Below, piece after piece: positions 45,871-57,888 of a stretch of DNA of 64,000 nt (position 1 is its first letter; each line of letters begins with the position of its first letter). Under the pieces are notes generated by a model that was not told the DNA's origin, searched no databases, and saw only the letters and a list, made by a program, of their open reading frames with translations. Source of the DNA: Sambucus nigra (lineage: Eukaryota > Streptophyta > Magnoliopsida > Dipsacales > Adoxaceae); assembly GCA_949130495.1 (NCBI GenBank), contig OX422215.1:528037755-528101754 (forward strand), in the 5' to 3' direction. A program made the translations under genes and the position numbers.

Positions 45871-45947
45871 ATAATCCAGGCAGTGTACAGAATTTTGAGT
45901 ACACGATAAAGCCGGGGTTTATGTTATATATATACGGTATAGTGATA

Positions 45948-45948
<1 letters not shown>

Positions 45949-45981
<33 letters not shown>
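45949..45981. repeat. (TA)n microsatellite in H
   Basis: A run of TA dinucleotides beside a duplicated ~110-bp segment (acggtatagtgatagta at about 45934 and again near 46068). Confidence 0.85.
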
Positions 45982-45983
<2 letters not shown>

Positions 45984-47313
45984 GTGTGTACATTGTGTGT
46001 GATATTTAATTTACAGCAGTGTACGGGATGTTTGGGTACACGGTAAAGTCGGGTTTATATTATATATACGGTGTAGTGATAGTATATATATACGTGTATA
46101 TATTGTGTATGATATTAAATATCAGTGAGTAGATATTTATTTAATTTATATACTCTAGAGCTATCAAGGGAGGTTGCGCGATGTGGGTGAATCCCCTAGC
46201 TTGAGGAGTAGGGTGAGTATATCCCTAGGTCATAGCGTCCGGTATATATGGGTGAGGGATTTATCTCACTTTCAGGGAAGGAATATGACCGCCTCCACTA
46301 CGTTTATATTTTGGGCCAAGTTGGTGAGCGATTCTAACTTGGGGAACTAGGTTTTGTGAGCACACCTAGTGAGATAACATTTTAGAGGGAATCATCCGGC
46401 GAGGGCATACTCAAAGGGATGGATATACGTATGTTATATGTGTGGATGTTATGGTAAAGGTACGTATATAATGGTAGTAAATATTATATACAGGTAATAA
46501 TGCAGTGTGTGATGTATTTACTTTATATAACTTGTGACAAAGTTATATGCTACTATTTGAGAGGAATTAATTAAGTTAATTGTGAGATAACTTATAATTC
46601 AAGAAATTATTATACTTGGGTTAGAGTAGTATGGCAAGGGAAGGTTATACCAGGACTAGTTGGACGGGGTAGTACAACTAGGCGGGGTTAAGGTAACCGG
46701 TAGGTGTGCACAATAGTGGAGGGATGAGAATGTCCTCAAGGGAGTGCGACACTAACTTAAATATGAAGCGCATTTATGAATTTTAAATTACTGTTGTTAA
46801 TTCACTTGCTAAATATTTTTAAAATATTTTAGGTTCTAACCCTTGCTATAAAACTATTTTCAAAACCTTTTAGGTGTCCAGCCACAGGGACGCCAGGATT
46901 GATATTCTATTCCAGGGACACGGAGCTGCGGCATATGTGAATGCTAGCAGGAGTTTGGATTAGACGCATCATTCATTCATTCCTAGAGTAGGAATCTTGT
47001 ATCAGTTTCAGTTTTAGGTGTAATTTATTCAGGTGTTGAATATTTGTATTGGATTATTTCTTTGGTGGCCGGTGATTTATTCGACAAGTTGTGTAATTAT
47101 AATTCAGTTATTTTTTCATTCAGTTGTGTGAATAGTTCATGTACTGTTTTGTTTAATCAAAAAGTTAAAATTGGCACCAGCTTTTGGAATACTAGGTGGT
47201 TAGTAAGTTTTAAAAAGTTTTCGACAGTGATACTAAGGATGATCCAACTGGGATTCCTGTTTTAATTTGGTATATGACTGATCACCCGGTATTTTATTAG
47301 GCAGGGTGTCACA

Positions 47314-48779
47314 CGAATGATCAGTTTTCCTCCAAAAACTTCATATCTAGTGACCAACGGGAGCTTTCGAGCCCCATTTAACATTGATCAACTCATAAAC
47401 CTGGAGAGACTCAATGCATTCTTAAATTTCTCTAAATACCCTTTCCAATGGTTCGTACCGTGCACGATTATGACTTACGATTCACATTTTACGACCATTT
47501 TTTCGAAAAACCCATCCCAGACTATCGAATGGAACCCTAAGGAACCTGCCTTTCGGTAGTGTGCCTCAGGGGCTATGCTGATAGGCAGGTTCATTATCCT
47601 TTCGATAGGCACCCTGTCCATATAAATAGAGGCCATTATGTCACTTTGAAAAGCAACACTTAACATCCCTATCAACAATTAAGAGAATATTCTCTCGAAT
47701 TCAGAGTTGTTCCCTTCCTAAAAATCCCATTTCTCATATTCCTTCCATCATTTTTATACTTTATTTTGTAAATTACATCCCATCTCCTCATACCATCTTC
47801 ATCTCATTACAAGATCAGTGTATCTATACTCAAGTTCCACTTTAAATCTTCATAAGGAGGTCCAGTTCTCCATCATTTTCTCTAAATTCTCTTATTTTAG
47901 TATTAATTGTTTCAGTTGTACTTTAGCGCTTTACTGCATTACATCACATACCTTAATATCAAACTTTTATTAGTAGTATTTGCACATAATTTGTTTTCAT
48001 AAAAAAAAATATAAGAAAAATAGGGTTTATTTATAAATTTCAAAAGAGGGATTCTCACTACACATTCTCACACTCTAAGCACGTTTATTAATCTACGCGC
48101 ACATAAGAGAAATCTCTCGTTTGGATTTATGGGTTAAACCTCACCCTATGTTATCTTCTAACTACATGGATTTTGATGCCCCCGGGCTACGTAGGCGTTT
48201 TGGGTAAATTATGAGATTCGAGTCCTCTCTCATCTCATTTGTCATATTATTTTTATTATATATATATATTCTTAATGAATGTCATATTCTTACGTGTATG
48301 TGTCTGGTCCGATGTATACATTTGTTCCTCCATAACAACTTGTGATTTGGCAAACACTTAAATAATATTTTGAATTAACTCCCAATGATGATTTCACTCT
48401 GTCCTTGTCCATGGAGCGAGTTGAACGATTTCATTCTCCTTCTATGTTATGCACATAAGCACACACTTCACGGAGTCTAACAAAAGAAGATTAACATATG
48501 CCCATAAGAGATTGAAAGGGAGGGATGGTTTCCTAATACCTTCCTATTCCGTAACGTAGTCCCCAGACCTTTGAATTATTTGGTTTCGCAAGCATCAGTT
48601 TTATCCTTGATGCCATTCTCTAGAGGCGACCTATTTTGTGCAAAATAAGTTGGTGACTATATCTCTACATATTACCCCGCATTAATGACGGTCGAGTTCC
48701 CTGAGAAAGGGAGCAATCCTGCATGCATGCCAAAGAGAGAGGGTGGGGGAAGCCCCTAGCCCCCGTCGGGATGACCATA
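47314..48779 (+). repeat. Element G 5' LTR, right part with promoter
   Basis: Begins with one more diverged ~170-bp unit (to about 47540), followed by the promoter (TATAAATA at 47621-47628) and a transcribed R/U5 region rich in CT. The LTR ends near 48779, just before the PBS. The left part of the LTR lies beyond the B/A insertion, so its full length is unknown. Confidence 0.7.
47621..47628 (+). promoter_or_regulatory. TATA box of element G LTR
   Basis: TATAAATA in a GC-richer setting (ctgtccatataaatagagg), about 1.15 kb before the PBS. Confidence 0.7.
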
Positions 48780-48780
48780 G

Positions 48781-48799
48781 TGGCGACTCTACTGGGAAC
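48781..48799 (+). other. Primer binding site of element G
   Basis: TGGCGACTCTACTGGGAAC, resembling the TGGCGACTC-CTGGGGA PBS of Tat/Ogre elements. It sits 1-2 bases after the LTR end. Confidence 0.75.
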
Positions 48800-50317
48800 T
48801 TTTTAAAAGGATTAAACTCTATTTCTGTATGGGTGTTATTATTTTCTACATGTGTGCGTATGCACCTCCCCGTATGTTCCCTTTTCTCATCTATCTACTT
48901 TTTTTTTATCTATCTCATGTATGTATCACTTTTCACTCACTTATACACTTCACAAACTTTTATATACTCTCCATATACACTCTACACACTTACACTTAGC
49001 TTCACTTTTACTTACATCCTTCACACAACACTTAAAATATCCATGCTTAAGCTTCACTAGCACACACCCACACTCCCCACACTTGTATATATCTCTATGT
49101 TCACTTACACATACCACAAACCACTTGTAGTTGATCCATGTATAGGCTCACTATCACACACACTCACTTGTAAAATATTCACATATCATTCACTCACATA
49201 TATCCATGATTACCCATCACCATGTGTAATATAGTCTCCATGCTTCATGCTATATTTACTTTTCGTAGTACTTGTATGTTCTACCTCATTAGTGTAGTAT
49301 CCCCTTTACTCATCATGCAAAGAAAATTAAAAAAATACTCTATCTCCATAAGACTCATGCTTTTTTGCACACTACATCACGAAGAGCATGGAAATATTGA
49401 CCAAAATTATGTCCTGTACTAAGGGGTCACTTTGTGCTGGGCGTTGGTCCTACGGGGCACAGTTAGCCAAGCAATATGACTCTCACCTTCCATTAGCCTC
49501 ATGCCTTCGACGTATATCGATCAGTTCCCCGCATCCCACCACTTGATCGAACTCACGACAGGAGTTCTATAGCAAGGAACTCATTCACGTACATCGAGTA
49601 TATAGAATTAGCTATCACACGTACTGTCCTCACGAGGTATATAATGAGGACATTCACATACACTCAGGTATATCAAATGACCTATTCACACTTATCGATG
49701 AATGATTGCCCTTATAGTCAAGAGTTATATCGTGAAAGTCATGCTAAAGGGGGGAACCCTTCCACTAATCCAACAAGTGTATAAACCTCATATAGGTGTC
49801 AAACCTAGGGCACTCATATTTAGTTTTTCGATTACCATGTGAAACTCTTTAAAAATTTTGGATCGACATACAACCCGAATTTTAGCGCTATTTCAATTTT
49901 TTTCAAAACTGGACCCCATCCGTGAGCTTGGAAACGAGTCAAATCGTGTCTTACATATTTTCAAACCCTATTTTTCTAGGCTTGGGGCTTGTCCAACATT
50001 TTCTCTGCATTTAAGCAAACCTAATACAAGTGAAAACATAATAATAATAATTATGCTGAAATTTCTATCTATTTTCCCTCCTTTTTTGAAAAAACAAAAA
50101 TACCAAAAATATTTTCTCTCCTCCTTCCAAAATACCAAAAATTTTCTCCCTCATTCTTTGGAAAATAAATTAGAACCATTTTCTCTCTCAGGTCAATTGC
50201 ATACTCGATTTTGACCTGGCTCCCTATTGGCTTAGGTCTTTCGTCAAATCGCCCCGAAGCTCTACCGATTCTTTCTCTACTTCGTCTGAGTTTAGGATCT
50301 ACCTTCATTATCTCTTC
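48800..50317 (+). other. Element G 5' leader
   Basis: 1.5 kb between PBS and gag. It is CT/CA-rich around 48840-49210 (cacttacacttagcttcac type text) with no supported protein. Long leaders are common in Tat elements. Confidence 0.55.
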
Positions 50318-52545
50318 ATGGAGAACACTAACCAAGCATCAAATGTTCAACCAGATCTGATGGCCATCTTAGCCCAACTTAGCACCAAGATTGACAACCT
50401 TCAAATCGAGGTCCATGAAATGTAATGTCACCGGGCTCAGATTCCTAAAAAATTAGAGGTTCTCTTTCCTCGTACCATAGGTCCACTGAATCTCGAGCCT
50501 GTCTAGGTCCCAAAAGGGTATCAATATGCTTCGTGTGCCCCACCTGCCAATGGGACACCACCTGCTCAACTCTTGATTCCGAAACTTGCCCAACTAGGGG
50601 CTAATCTGCGAGTACCTATGGATCCTAAATATGAGGAGATGGACAAGTTCAAGAAAGACCTCATATTACTATCGAAGAAGTTCGACCAAGTTAAGATATC
50701 CGAGAATTCCATGTACTTACACCCACGTGTCTTCTTATCCCAAAGTTAGACTGCCAAAGAAGTTCAAGATGTCAGACATCGAGAAATTCGAGGGAAGTGA
50801 ACCCCCAATTATTCACCTTCGAAGCTATCACTGAGCCATGACCCTCCTTGGTGCCTTCAAAGAGATAATGGCCCTGATATTTCAGCAGACCTTGAAAGAA
50901 AGTGCCCTCTGGTGGTTTCTGTTTCTCGAAGAATCCATGATTAATAGTTGGGAGGGCATCGATCGAGAATTTATGTATCAGTATAAGTACAATGAGGAAC
51001 CAGAGGTTATGTGTTGAGATCTAGAGCTTCTTAAGCAACACCCTGGGGAGACAGTTAGTAGCTTTATAGGAATTAGGAGAGAGAAAGTTGCTACTATAAC
51101 CAACAGACCGTCCGAGGAGGAATAAGTCAGTATTGTGAAGAACTTCGTACCTCATATTCGAGCATCCATTGGAGGATAGTATTACCCACATTTTTTAGCT
51201 CTTTGAGAAGCTGGAGTAGAAATTGAGGAAGGCATTACCAAAGTGGAATCTGAACAAAAAAAATGACCAGATAGTTCACTCCCCGAAAGTATGACCATCA
51301 ATAACATTTCACAATATGCAACCTCTTGGGCATTGAAAAGTCATCGTAATCCTGTAAAAAAGAATACACCAAGCTCAATGCTCCCTTGTCCAAAGTCTAC
51401 CAGGCCTTGTTAAGTTGAAACCTCATCAAACCCTTGGATCCCCGTCTATTACTAAATCCACTCCCTAAAAAATTCAAACTCGATGCATGTTGTGATTTCC
51501 ATCAATCTACAAGTTATACCACCGACCAATGCTTCCACCTTAAAAATGTGATCCAAGGCCTAATTGATCGGGGTATCATTGCTCCACCAACGAATCCTAA
51601 ATCCAATACCACTAATAACCCACTTTCAGCACACACAAATGCCATCTTTCTAAAAAATGACCCAGAATTTATCCCATCTACTCAAATCATGCCCATCAAA
51701 GCACCCATCATCACTATAATCCGACCCAAACCACTTAAGGTTTGGCCATATTTTCTCCTACACCATATGTGCTTCATCGATCAAGCTTTATCACTCCTTA
51801 CAAGGGCTTGCATCGTTGTCTGCACTCGATTTGAGGGGGGAAACATAGAGTTACCAGATGTGTTGTACCAACTCTAAGAGTTTGGGCTAAAATTACCCAC
51901 CAAAATAACCGTTGATTATCTGAAGTTGAGTGGCTTGTTCATAAAAACTCTAAAGTGGGCTCGAGAATCAGATAACTGGGTGGTACATGTTAAAAAAGTC
52001 ACTCTAGATTATATGGTACATATCATGGCTAATATGCTTCGATAGATAAGTGAAATTTGTAGCATTTCTGAATTGCTCACTGCTTCAAAGCTCCAGGGAC
52101 AGTTGGTCCCTTCACTCCTGCACGTCCCCGCTAAGTGGGAAGATTTGTACGATGAAGCCATTGGCGTCGTCGAATGTATTGACTACTCTTGGCAACAAGA
52201 CACAGTCTTCGCCGGATAGGGGAATGATTTGACAACTTTGATGATTAACGAAGTTAGGAAAAAGTTAGTTCAGTAGCCAACCTATGTGTAGTTATATCCT
52301 TTGAAGATCTGTTGGAGGAAATTAATAAGGTGGCCATTCAGTCGAAAATAGATGAAGCCATAAGGTTCTTGTTCTTCTCCAACTCAGTGAACCACATGCC
52401 CAGGTCTGGGAGACACTACAAAGATCTAATTCCTCATACAACCGAAATAGATAAAGGAAAGGGAGTTGTTGAAGAACTTCCCATTCCAAAAATGACCATC
52501 AAAGAGAGCAAAGTCATTGATCAGCTTAAACAGACCCAAGACAAT
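50318..52545 (+). pseudogene. gag: Element G gag (Tat lineage)
   Basis: Starts MENTNQASNVQPDLMAILAQ, then a stop at about 50423. Readable segments in different frames are LPKKFKMSDIEKFEGSEP, LLGAFKEIMALIFQQTLKES followed by ALWWFLFLEE (retrotransposon-gag), and KLDACCDFHQSTSYTTDQC followed by FHLKNVIQGLIDRGII. The last is the C-FH-T-C-LK-IQ-LID pattern typical of Tat/Athila gag. Numerous stops and frame changes make it non-functional. The 3' part is interrupted at 52545 by element F and resumes with ITLWG at 56290. Confidence 0.85.
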
Positions 52546-53117
52546 TATTGATGTAAAAACTAGATTTGACCTAATTCTTTAATCACAGATAAAAATAAAC
52601 AAGACAAAAGATTTTTAAAGTGGTTCAGGCTTGAAAGAATGGCCTACGTTCATTATTTGTGTTATTGCTGACTGTTTGCAGAATTCTCGATAATGGGTTT
52701 ACCAAGAAATTCCGAGTCCCCTGTTAATGAGGAGGTTACAATGTATTTATAGCCTTGAGGTGGTACAAATGAAAGAATAATACATAGCTGTTCAATAGGC
52801 GTGTGCATCTGTGTGATAATAATGACAATTTAATGCGCAGTCAGCCTCTTGATTATCCTAATATGAATGCTCTGTACGAGATGCAGCTCGGACCGCCTAA
52901 GATACTCAGACCGCCTAAGTAGCTCGGTATACATGAGTTTCTCGGTACAATAGAGTTCCTCGGAGAACAATTGTTGCTCGGAGCGCCTGAGTTGGTCGGT
53001 GAGGTTGAGTTCCTCGGAGCCAAGATGTTATTCAAAAAATGTTTGCGAGTGCCATGTAGGTTGACACGTGTCTCTACATAATTGCCCCACGTCAGCAGAA
53101 TAAATTTGGTATCAACA
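52546..53117 (-). repeat. LTR of element F
   Basis: 572 bp, TATTGATGTAAAA to TATCAACA. Shares with E the start, gatttttaaagtggttc and the minus-strand CTATAAATAC. It contains short diverged units of the gctcggaccgcctaag type (52880-53040). Confidence 0.8.
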
Positions 53118-53544
53118 GAAGCCCCCAATGTGTTGTAGTTTGATGTTGAAGAAAAGTATGGAACATTCTGTTGCTTAGATTTTCGGTTTGTATGGTTTCT
53201 AGGAAAGCATTCGTTGTATACAACTCCTTTATAAATGCATAGTATCAGTCTTTATAAATATTTTGAATTTCCATAACCGCTTCATTTTTTGTGCCCTTTT
53301 CTTCTTTTTAGTCGCCGGATACGCAATCGTCCATCCTGGTAATCATTGTTTTTCTCTATTCCCGAGGTAAAGTATTTAAACGCTTCAGAAAATTCAATCG
53401 TCTTTTACTTTTTCAAATCTGCATCTTAGAACTTCTTTGCTTCCTCTGTATCTTGTACGTTCATTTCTTCCATTGTTCGTTGTCAACTAATCCACCCTTT
53501 TCCTGCAAGATCTTCTTCCTTCTTTTTTATTTTCTCTGTTCATC

Positions 53545-54255
53545 ATGGTTTACCTTGTTGAGTCGCTTGATGAGTTTCGCTCTGATTTTTCTATTCCTTC
53601 ATGAGTTGCTTTGGAAGAACTTTCTAAACCTTCTGACTATTTTCGTCTGGCTGAGGGACATTGGTTCCCCAGTCTCTTTGTGACCGAATGCGACTTTTCT
53701 TTTCCTCCAAATCCTTTATGTTTGGAGTTCTGTCAGTTTTTTGATGTTGTTCCTGCAAAAATAGCGCCAAACACTTGGAGAATAGTTAATGGAGTTCATA
53801 GGTTAAATCAAATTCATGCAACCCATTTAAGAATTCCAGAAATTATATTTTGTTATAGATGGGTTGTCAACGATAGTACTTTTTATTTAAAAACTAGGTT
53901 TTTAAATAGGACTTTAGTTGTCAATCTCCCAGATGCCAACAGGGATTACTTCGAGCATGAAGTTGTTATGAAAAATTGGCAACATGATCCATTAAATGGA
54001 GATGATGTATATCAGAGTCCTAAATGCCCTCCCTATGGCAATGGGATAGGTTGTTTTTATTTTATTTTATTTTTGAGATTGTGTTTTCTTTGTGTTTGAT
54101 AAAATGCGTCATTGACATTTTAATTTTTGTTTATTTGCAGTTGATAGCAAAAGAAAATCCCCCAAAGAGACCGATGTCAATTTGAGACACTTGAAACTTA
54201 TCTGGAGTTTGCACCAAACCGTTGCTGACGAATGTATCAGTTCAGTATCTTGAGC
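53545..54255 (+). pseudogene. Antisense ORF of element F, spliced, gypsy-type transposon domain-like
   Basis: Starts MVYLVESLDEFRSDFSIPS, then an in-frame TGA at about 53602, then a long open stretch (EGHWFPSLFVTECDFSFPP, LEFCQFFDVVPAKIAPNTWR, HVDNLP-like VNLPDANRDYF). The layout resembles the plant domain annotated as putative gypsy-type transposon (Transposase_28/PF04195-like), often found as antisense ORFs in Tat elements. An intron is well supported: donor at 54050 (ATAG|GTTGTT), acceptor TTTGCAG ending at 54140. Joining keeps the frame (GI-VDSKRKSPKETD...) until TGA near 54253. Function is unknown. I see no catalytic motif. Confidence 0.6.
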
Positions 54256-54369
54256 TGCCAAGAGCTCCATTCTAGCTATAAACTAGTAAAGAAAAGAGAC
54301 AGAAAGAATCATTAAAGATGCAAATAGAGCAAGTAGAAGAAAAAGTCAATATGAACAACCGAAAGTTCG

Positions 54370-54909
54370 AATTTTATTATATCACAAAAAGAAGTACATG
54401 ACCCAAAATTACATTCAACAAAAAAATAAAAAGCAAAGAGAAAGGTCCGAACAACTCTACACCTTCTCCTTGCTTCCTAAGACTTCCTCGGGAGGCTTGG
54501 ACGAAGAAGTAGGTTGCTCGGAGGGTAGAGAAAGCTGATCGATAGACATGTTGATTGGCTGGGGCTGCTCGTAGCGAAGTTCAACAGTAGGTACCTAGTC
54601 CCCAATCATCATTAAAGACTCTTCAGAGGCAGCTTCATCCTCTTCTTCTTCTCTAGGAGAGGGAGGAGGACCATGAACACGGCGTTAGAAAAGTTCAGAA
54701 CTCTCAGAGACCTTTAACTCCTGCAGAGCAGAAATCCATCCATCTCTGAAGTATTTAACACTAGCAAACTCCATCTGGGAAGACATGGCAGCTAGACCTT
54801 TGTTCCATCCCTTGTCCCAGCCAGTGCTAAAGGACTTTTTAACTAAAAGTTTTCTCTTTGCCTTCTCCGAGGAAATCCTCTCAGAAAGAAGTTCCTCGAT
54901 GGCCTTCAT
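54370..54909 (-). pseudogene. Element F coiled-coil ORF, minus strand
   Basis: A frame starting MKAIEELLSERISSEKAKRK reads a basic coil, then STGWDKGWNKGLAAMSS and FRDGWISALQELKVSES, a stop, and an acidic/Pro-rich tail. The Gly-Trp/Lys segment resembles the plus-strand protein at 55500-55690, so the two are related in opposite orientation. Confidence 0.5.
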
Positions 54910-54941
54910 CTTCCCTTCTATTTCCTGCTTTTGACGATCAA

Positions 54942-55910
54942 CTTTTGCATCAGGGGTATGAGAAAAAGTATCAGCAACTAAATGCTGACAAAGGGTATGA
55001 TAAGTTTGTCGCTACTTATGATATTAAGGAGAGGACTTTGAAGACCGAGGTTGAAGAGCATAGGCAGATCGCAAAACTGCTGGAGCAGGAAAATAATGTT
55101 CTGAGAGAAGAGATATCTCAATTGAAATCTGTAGAATCTTCTTCGGGAGCCTTGGTCCCTGTTAATGATGAAAGTTTCTCATTTCTGGAGGTTGAAAATG
55201 CCAATTTGAGAGATGAATTGGAAACCTTAAAAAGGACTACTTCTGCTCGCGAACGAGCAAGAGCTTCTCGGGGACGAGCAAGGGCTGCTCGGGTTACTAT
55301 TGAAGAGGCAAGAAGTCAAGCACCTTTAGAGAATCAAGCATTCTAGTTGGTGGCGAAGAATCAGGCTTTGTCAGAGATGTCCAAGAAGATTCTGAACCTC
55401 GACGAGCAACTCTCTGCACAAAGCTCGGCCTTGGAGAATAAAGAACTTTTAGTGAAGAACCTCCACGAGCAACTGGAGAGGTTGACCTGTCAGTTTCACA
55501 AACAACCCAGAGAATTTTGGATGGCTGGATATAATAAAGCCCTTTATCACCTCGATAATCGGATACATAATTCAAATAACGAGGGTTACAAGCAAGGATG
55601 GCTGAATACGCTGGGGGTGTTAAAGTTAGAGCATGGCCATTACTTGTGGAACTATTATGATCCTGGGTTGCTTGATTTGCCAGTGAGCTTGACATGAGTT
55701 GGATTCCTGCTCGGGCAATTCCTCAGTGCCTGATTTCAAAGTATCTTGGCGACTACAGTCTTCATTCTAATTTTGAGATATCTCGCTCGGAGCACTTACT
55801 TGATCGGCCATCAGTAATGAATGTCAGGATGCTCAGAGATCTGAACTTTATAAATTCTCCTTACGCCTTAGATGATCCTTCTGCTGGAGTATAGCCTGTT
55901 TCAAAGGCAA
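54942..55910 (+). pseudogene. Element F coiled-coil ORF, plus strand
   Basis: Reads HQGYEKKYQQLNADKGYDKF, then a long heptad-type coil (KLLEQENNVLREEISQLKS; VENANLRDELETLKRTTSAR), a stop at 55344, a second coil (KILNLDEQLSAQSSALENKE), then FWMAGYNKALYHLD and GYKQGWLNTLGVLKL, a stop near 55695, and a C-terminal part (SPYALDDPSAGV) ending about 55893. Probably the downstream part of the antisense protein of F-type elements. No enzyme motif. Confidence 0.5.
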
Positions 55911-56284
55911 AAGGGAAAAAGCCAGTAGAATAGGATTTTTGATATAATATGTAATTTGTTATCTATGTAATATGTTCTGATTTTATTGAAGGAACTTTTG
56001 GTTTTCTATACAATGTTGATTGTCATTATTTTATAAAGTATATATTTTATTCTCTGATGAATGTGTATGTACATCTTGTAAGAAAACAAAAATGTCCCGT
56101 GTTATTTTAAATTGTCGACCAACTGGAGTTGGTGAAAATTTATTATTGACCATTCTGAGTTTGTGATAATTATTTGACGATCAACCGGAGTTGGTGATAT
56201 TTTGTTTCTCGACCAACTTAGAGTTGACGACCAACTGGAGTTGGTGGTAATTTGACATGCCATAAGTAAAGAAATTCTGTAACA
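55911..56284. other. Right end of element F
   Basis: AT-rich, with repeated cgaccaactggagttggtg words (56116-56250), like the gaccaac/gttgg words of E. No LTR match to 52546-53117 is visible. It ends ctgtaaca before the ACAAT duplication. Confidence 0.5.
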
Positions 56285-56289
56285 ACAAT

Positions 56290-57110
56290 ATCACCCTATG
56301 GGGGCTTTTCATGTCCTCTCATTTGCACCAGAATACCTTGATAAAGCTCTTTACTGAACCCACGATCCCTTCTTACACTACTTTCGAAGAAGCCGTACAT
56401 ATAGTTGGGTCCCTGACCTCTTCCAAACTCCTTTTCTGTTTTAAAAAAGAGATACCAAAGTTCGACCATAATAGTAATTATGCCCTCAACATCTCCGTTG
56501 AAGTCCTGGGAAAGACAGTTCCACTATGACTTGTCGACAATAGATTAGCCCTCAATGTTTGTCCTCTCAGAACCTTCAACTGCTTGGGACTAAAAATCAG
56601 TGATCTCACTCCCACTTTCATCACCGTGCGTACTTATAACAATACTTGTCAAGAAGTAATGGGGTCCATAAAACTCACATTAGGCACTGGCCCTATCAAT
56701 TCTGCTACTGAGTTCCAAGTTATGGATATACCTATATGCTTTAATCTTCTCCTTAGACGTCCATGGCTCTATAGCATTCGAGGGGTATCCTCTTCCCTTC
56801 ACCAAAAACTGAAGTTCTTCGCCAAAGGTTAGGTTATCACCATTTGGGGGGACGGTGACAGTACAAATAATACCAGTACTAGCAATTCAGTATTAGAAAT
56901 CCAGTATGGGACGAATGACATGCTCCTCTCTAGTTTCCAAATTTATCCACTTCCCTTCCCAATAGGATACGACTTCAAAGACCGAGTCTATCCAGAACAC
57001 AACTCTTGTGACAATGTCAATGTGATTTAGGTGTTTAATAACAAGCAATTCATGTCTAAAATGGGGCTAGGGTGACACCAGTAAGGGATCCTTGAGCCCA
57101 TAGTACTAAA
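56290..57110 (+). pseudogene. pol: Element G gag end, protease and G-patch-like region
   Basis: Continues G after F. The frame reads SYTTFEEAVHIVGSLTSSK, then the protease core, in which the usual DNGSALNV-type active site is VDNRLALNV, so the Gly-Ser part is lost. LKISDLTPTFITVR and the flap-like PICFNLLLRRPWLYSI follow. Around 57055-57110 MSKMGLG and GILEPI resemble the G-patch found in Tat pol. Stops are frequent. Confidence 0.72.
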
Positions 57111-57888
57111 AGAGGCATTTCCCCTATGTGGCATAGGTTACCAACTTTCACCAAATGAACTCAAAGAACTCTATCGATCGAGATCCGAAAGAAGCTTGGA
57201 AAATGAAAGGACTATTTCAAAGGACTTTTTGAATGGAATATTTATCAAGGAGGGTGGAGACTTTTGACAAGAAGATGAAATCGGGGTCTGAAATCTTCTT
57301 TTAAAACAATAACTCCAGGGTGGAAGACTATAAAAATAAAGTGCAACCTCTCATCGAGAAAGTCGTGACAATTACCAAGGTCTAAAAAAACAGTGATTTT
57401 TAAGACTTATTCGACTTGCAGATACTGGGGATGAGTCTCTGTATGATCCACTCAGATGATGCGTCGTCGGACCCGTCCGCTCAAATCAAAGTTGCTGACA
57501 TGCCGCTCTTCAACTAGAACATCGTACCAATCCAACCTGCTTAATTTCAAACTAACCCTGCTGTTTATCCTATCTAAGTCTCTTCACCTAATGTAATTTT
57601 TCCTTTTCCTAATATCAATGTAAGTGAGACCTCTTTTGATGAGGTTCTCAATGTTATTTTTCCCGAAATGAAATAAACGTGGATTTTGAGTGTCTTCTTG
57701 TGCCTTTACATTAATTGTCTCGATTCTAATAAAACCTTTGATGATGATGATTTTACAAATGAACAATTCTTACCTGGTCTTAATAAGGAGAATAATCAAT
57801 AATATAACCGCATTCAAATTAATGATGATGAGACTGTTGTTATTAATCTCGATTCTAGTAGCCATCAACACGAGATTACGATAGGGTC

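Larger units (their letters stand above)
43486..47313 (+). mobile_element. Solo LTR H, near-perfect TSD CGAAC/CGAAT
   Basis: 3,828 bp from TGTAACCCCCCG to GGGTGTCACA, opposite in orientation to the other LTRs of the superfamily. It is flanked by CGAAC (43481-43485) and CGAAT (47314-47318). It contains the shared block (ttaggtgtccagccacaggg near 46870), a GATC palindrome pair (44551-44588), a 60-bp tandem array and TA runs. It is longer than its relatives mainly because of the array. No coding region is seen. Confidence 0.88.
52546..56284 (-). mobile_element. Element F: Tat-like element with antisense ORF, one LTR, TSD ACAAT
   Basis: A 3.7-kb insertion in G flanked by ACAAT (52541-52545 and 56285-56289). 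Joining the flanks restores a continuous G reading (KQTQDN then ITLWG). The left end is an LTR (52546-53117) related to E, with its TATA on the minus strand (52743-52752) and a polypurine tract at 53118-53126, so F is transcribed leftward. The readable proteins lie mostly on the plus strand, antisense to the LTR, as known for extra ORFs of some Tat elements. No second LTR and no gag/pol are seen. The right end reads TGTTACAG on the minus strand. Confidence 0.72.

Noticed and set aside
48743..49130. Two overlapping frames in the G leader
   Set aside because: Low-complexity CT/CA text translates to Ser/Thr/His/Leu-rich strings in more than one frame.
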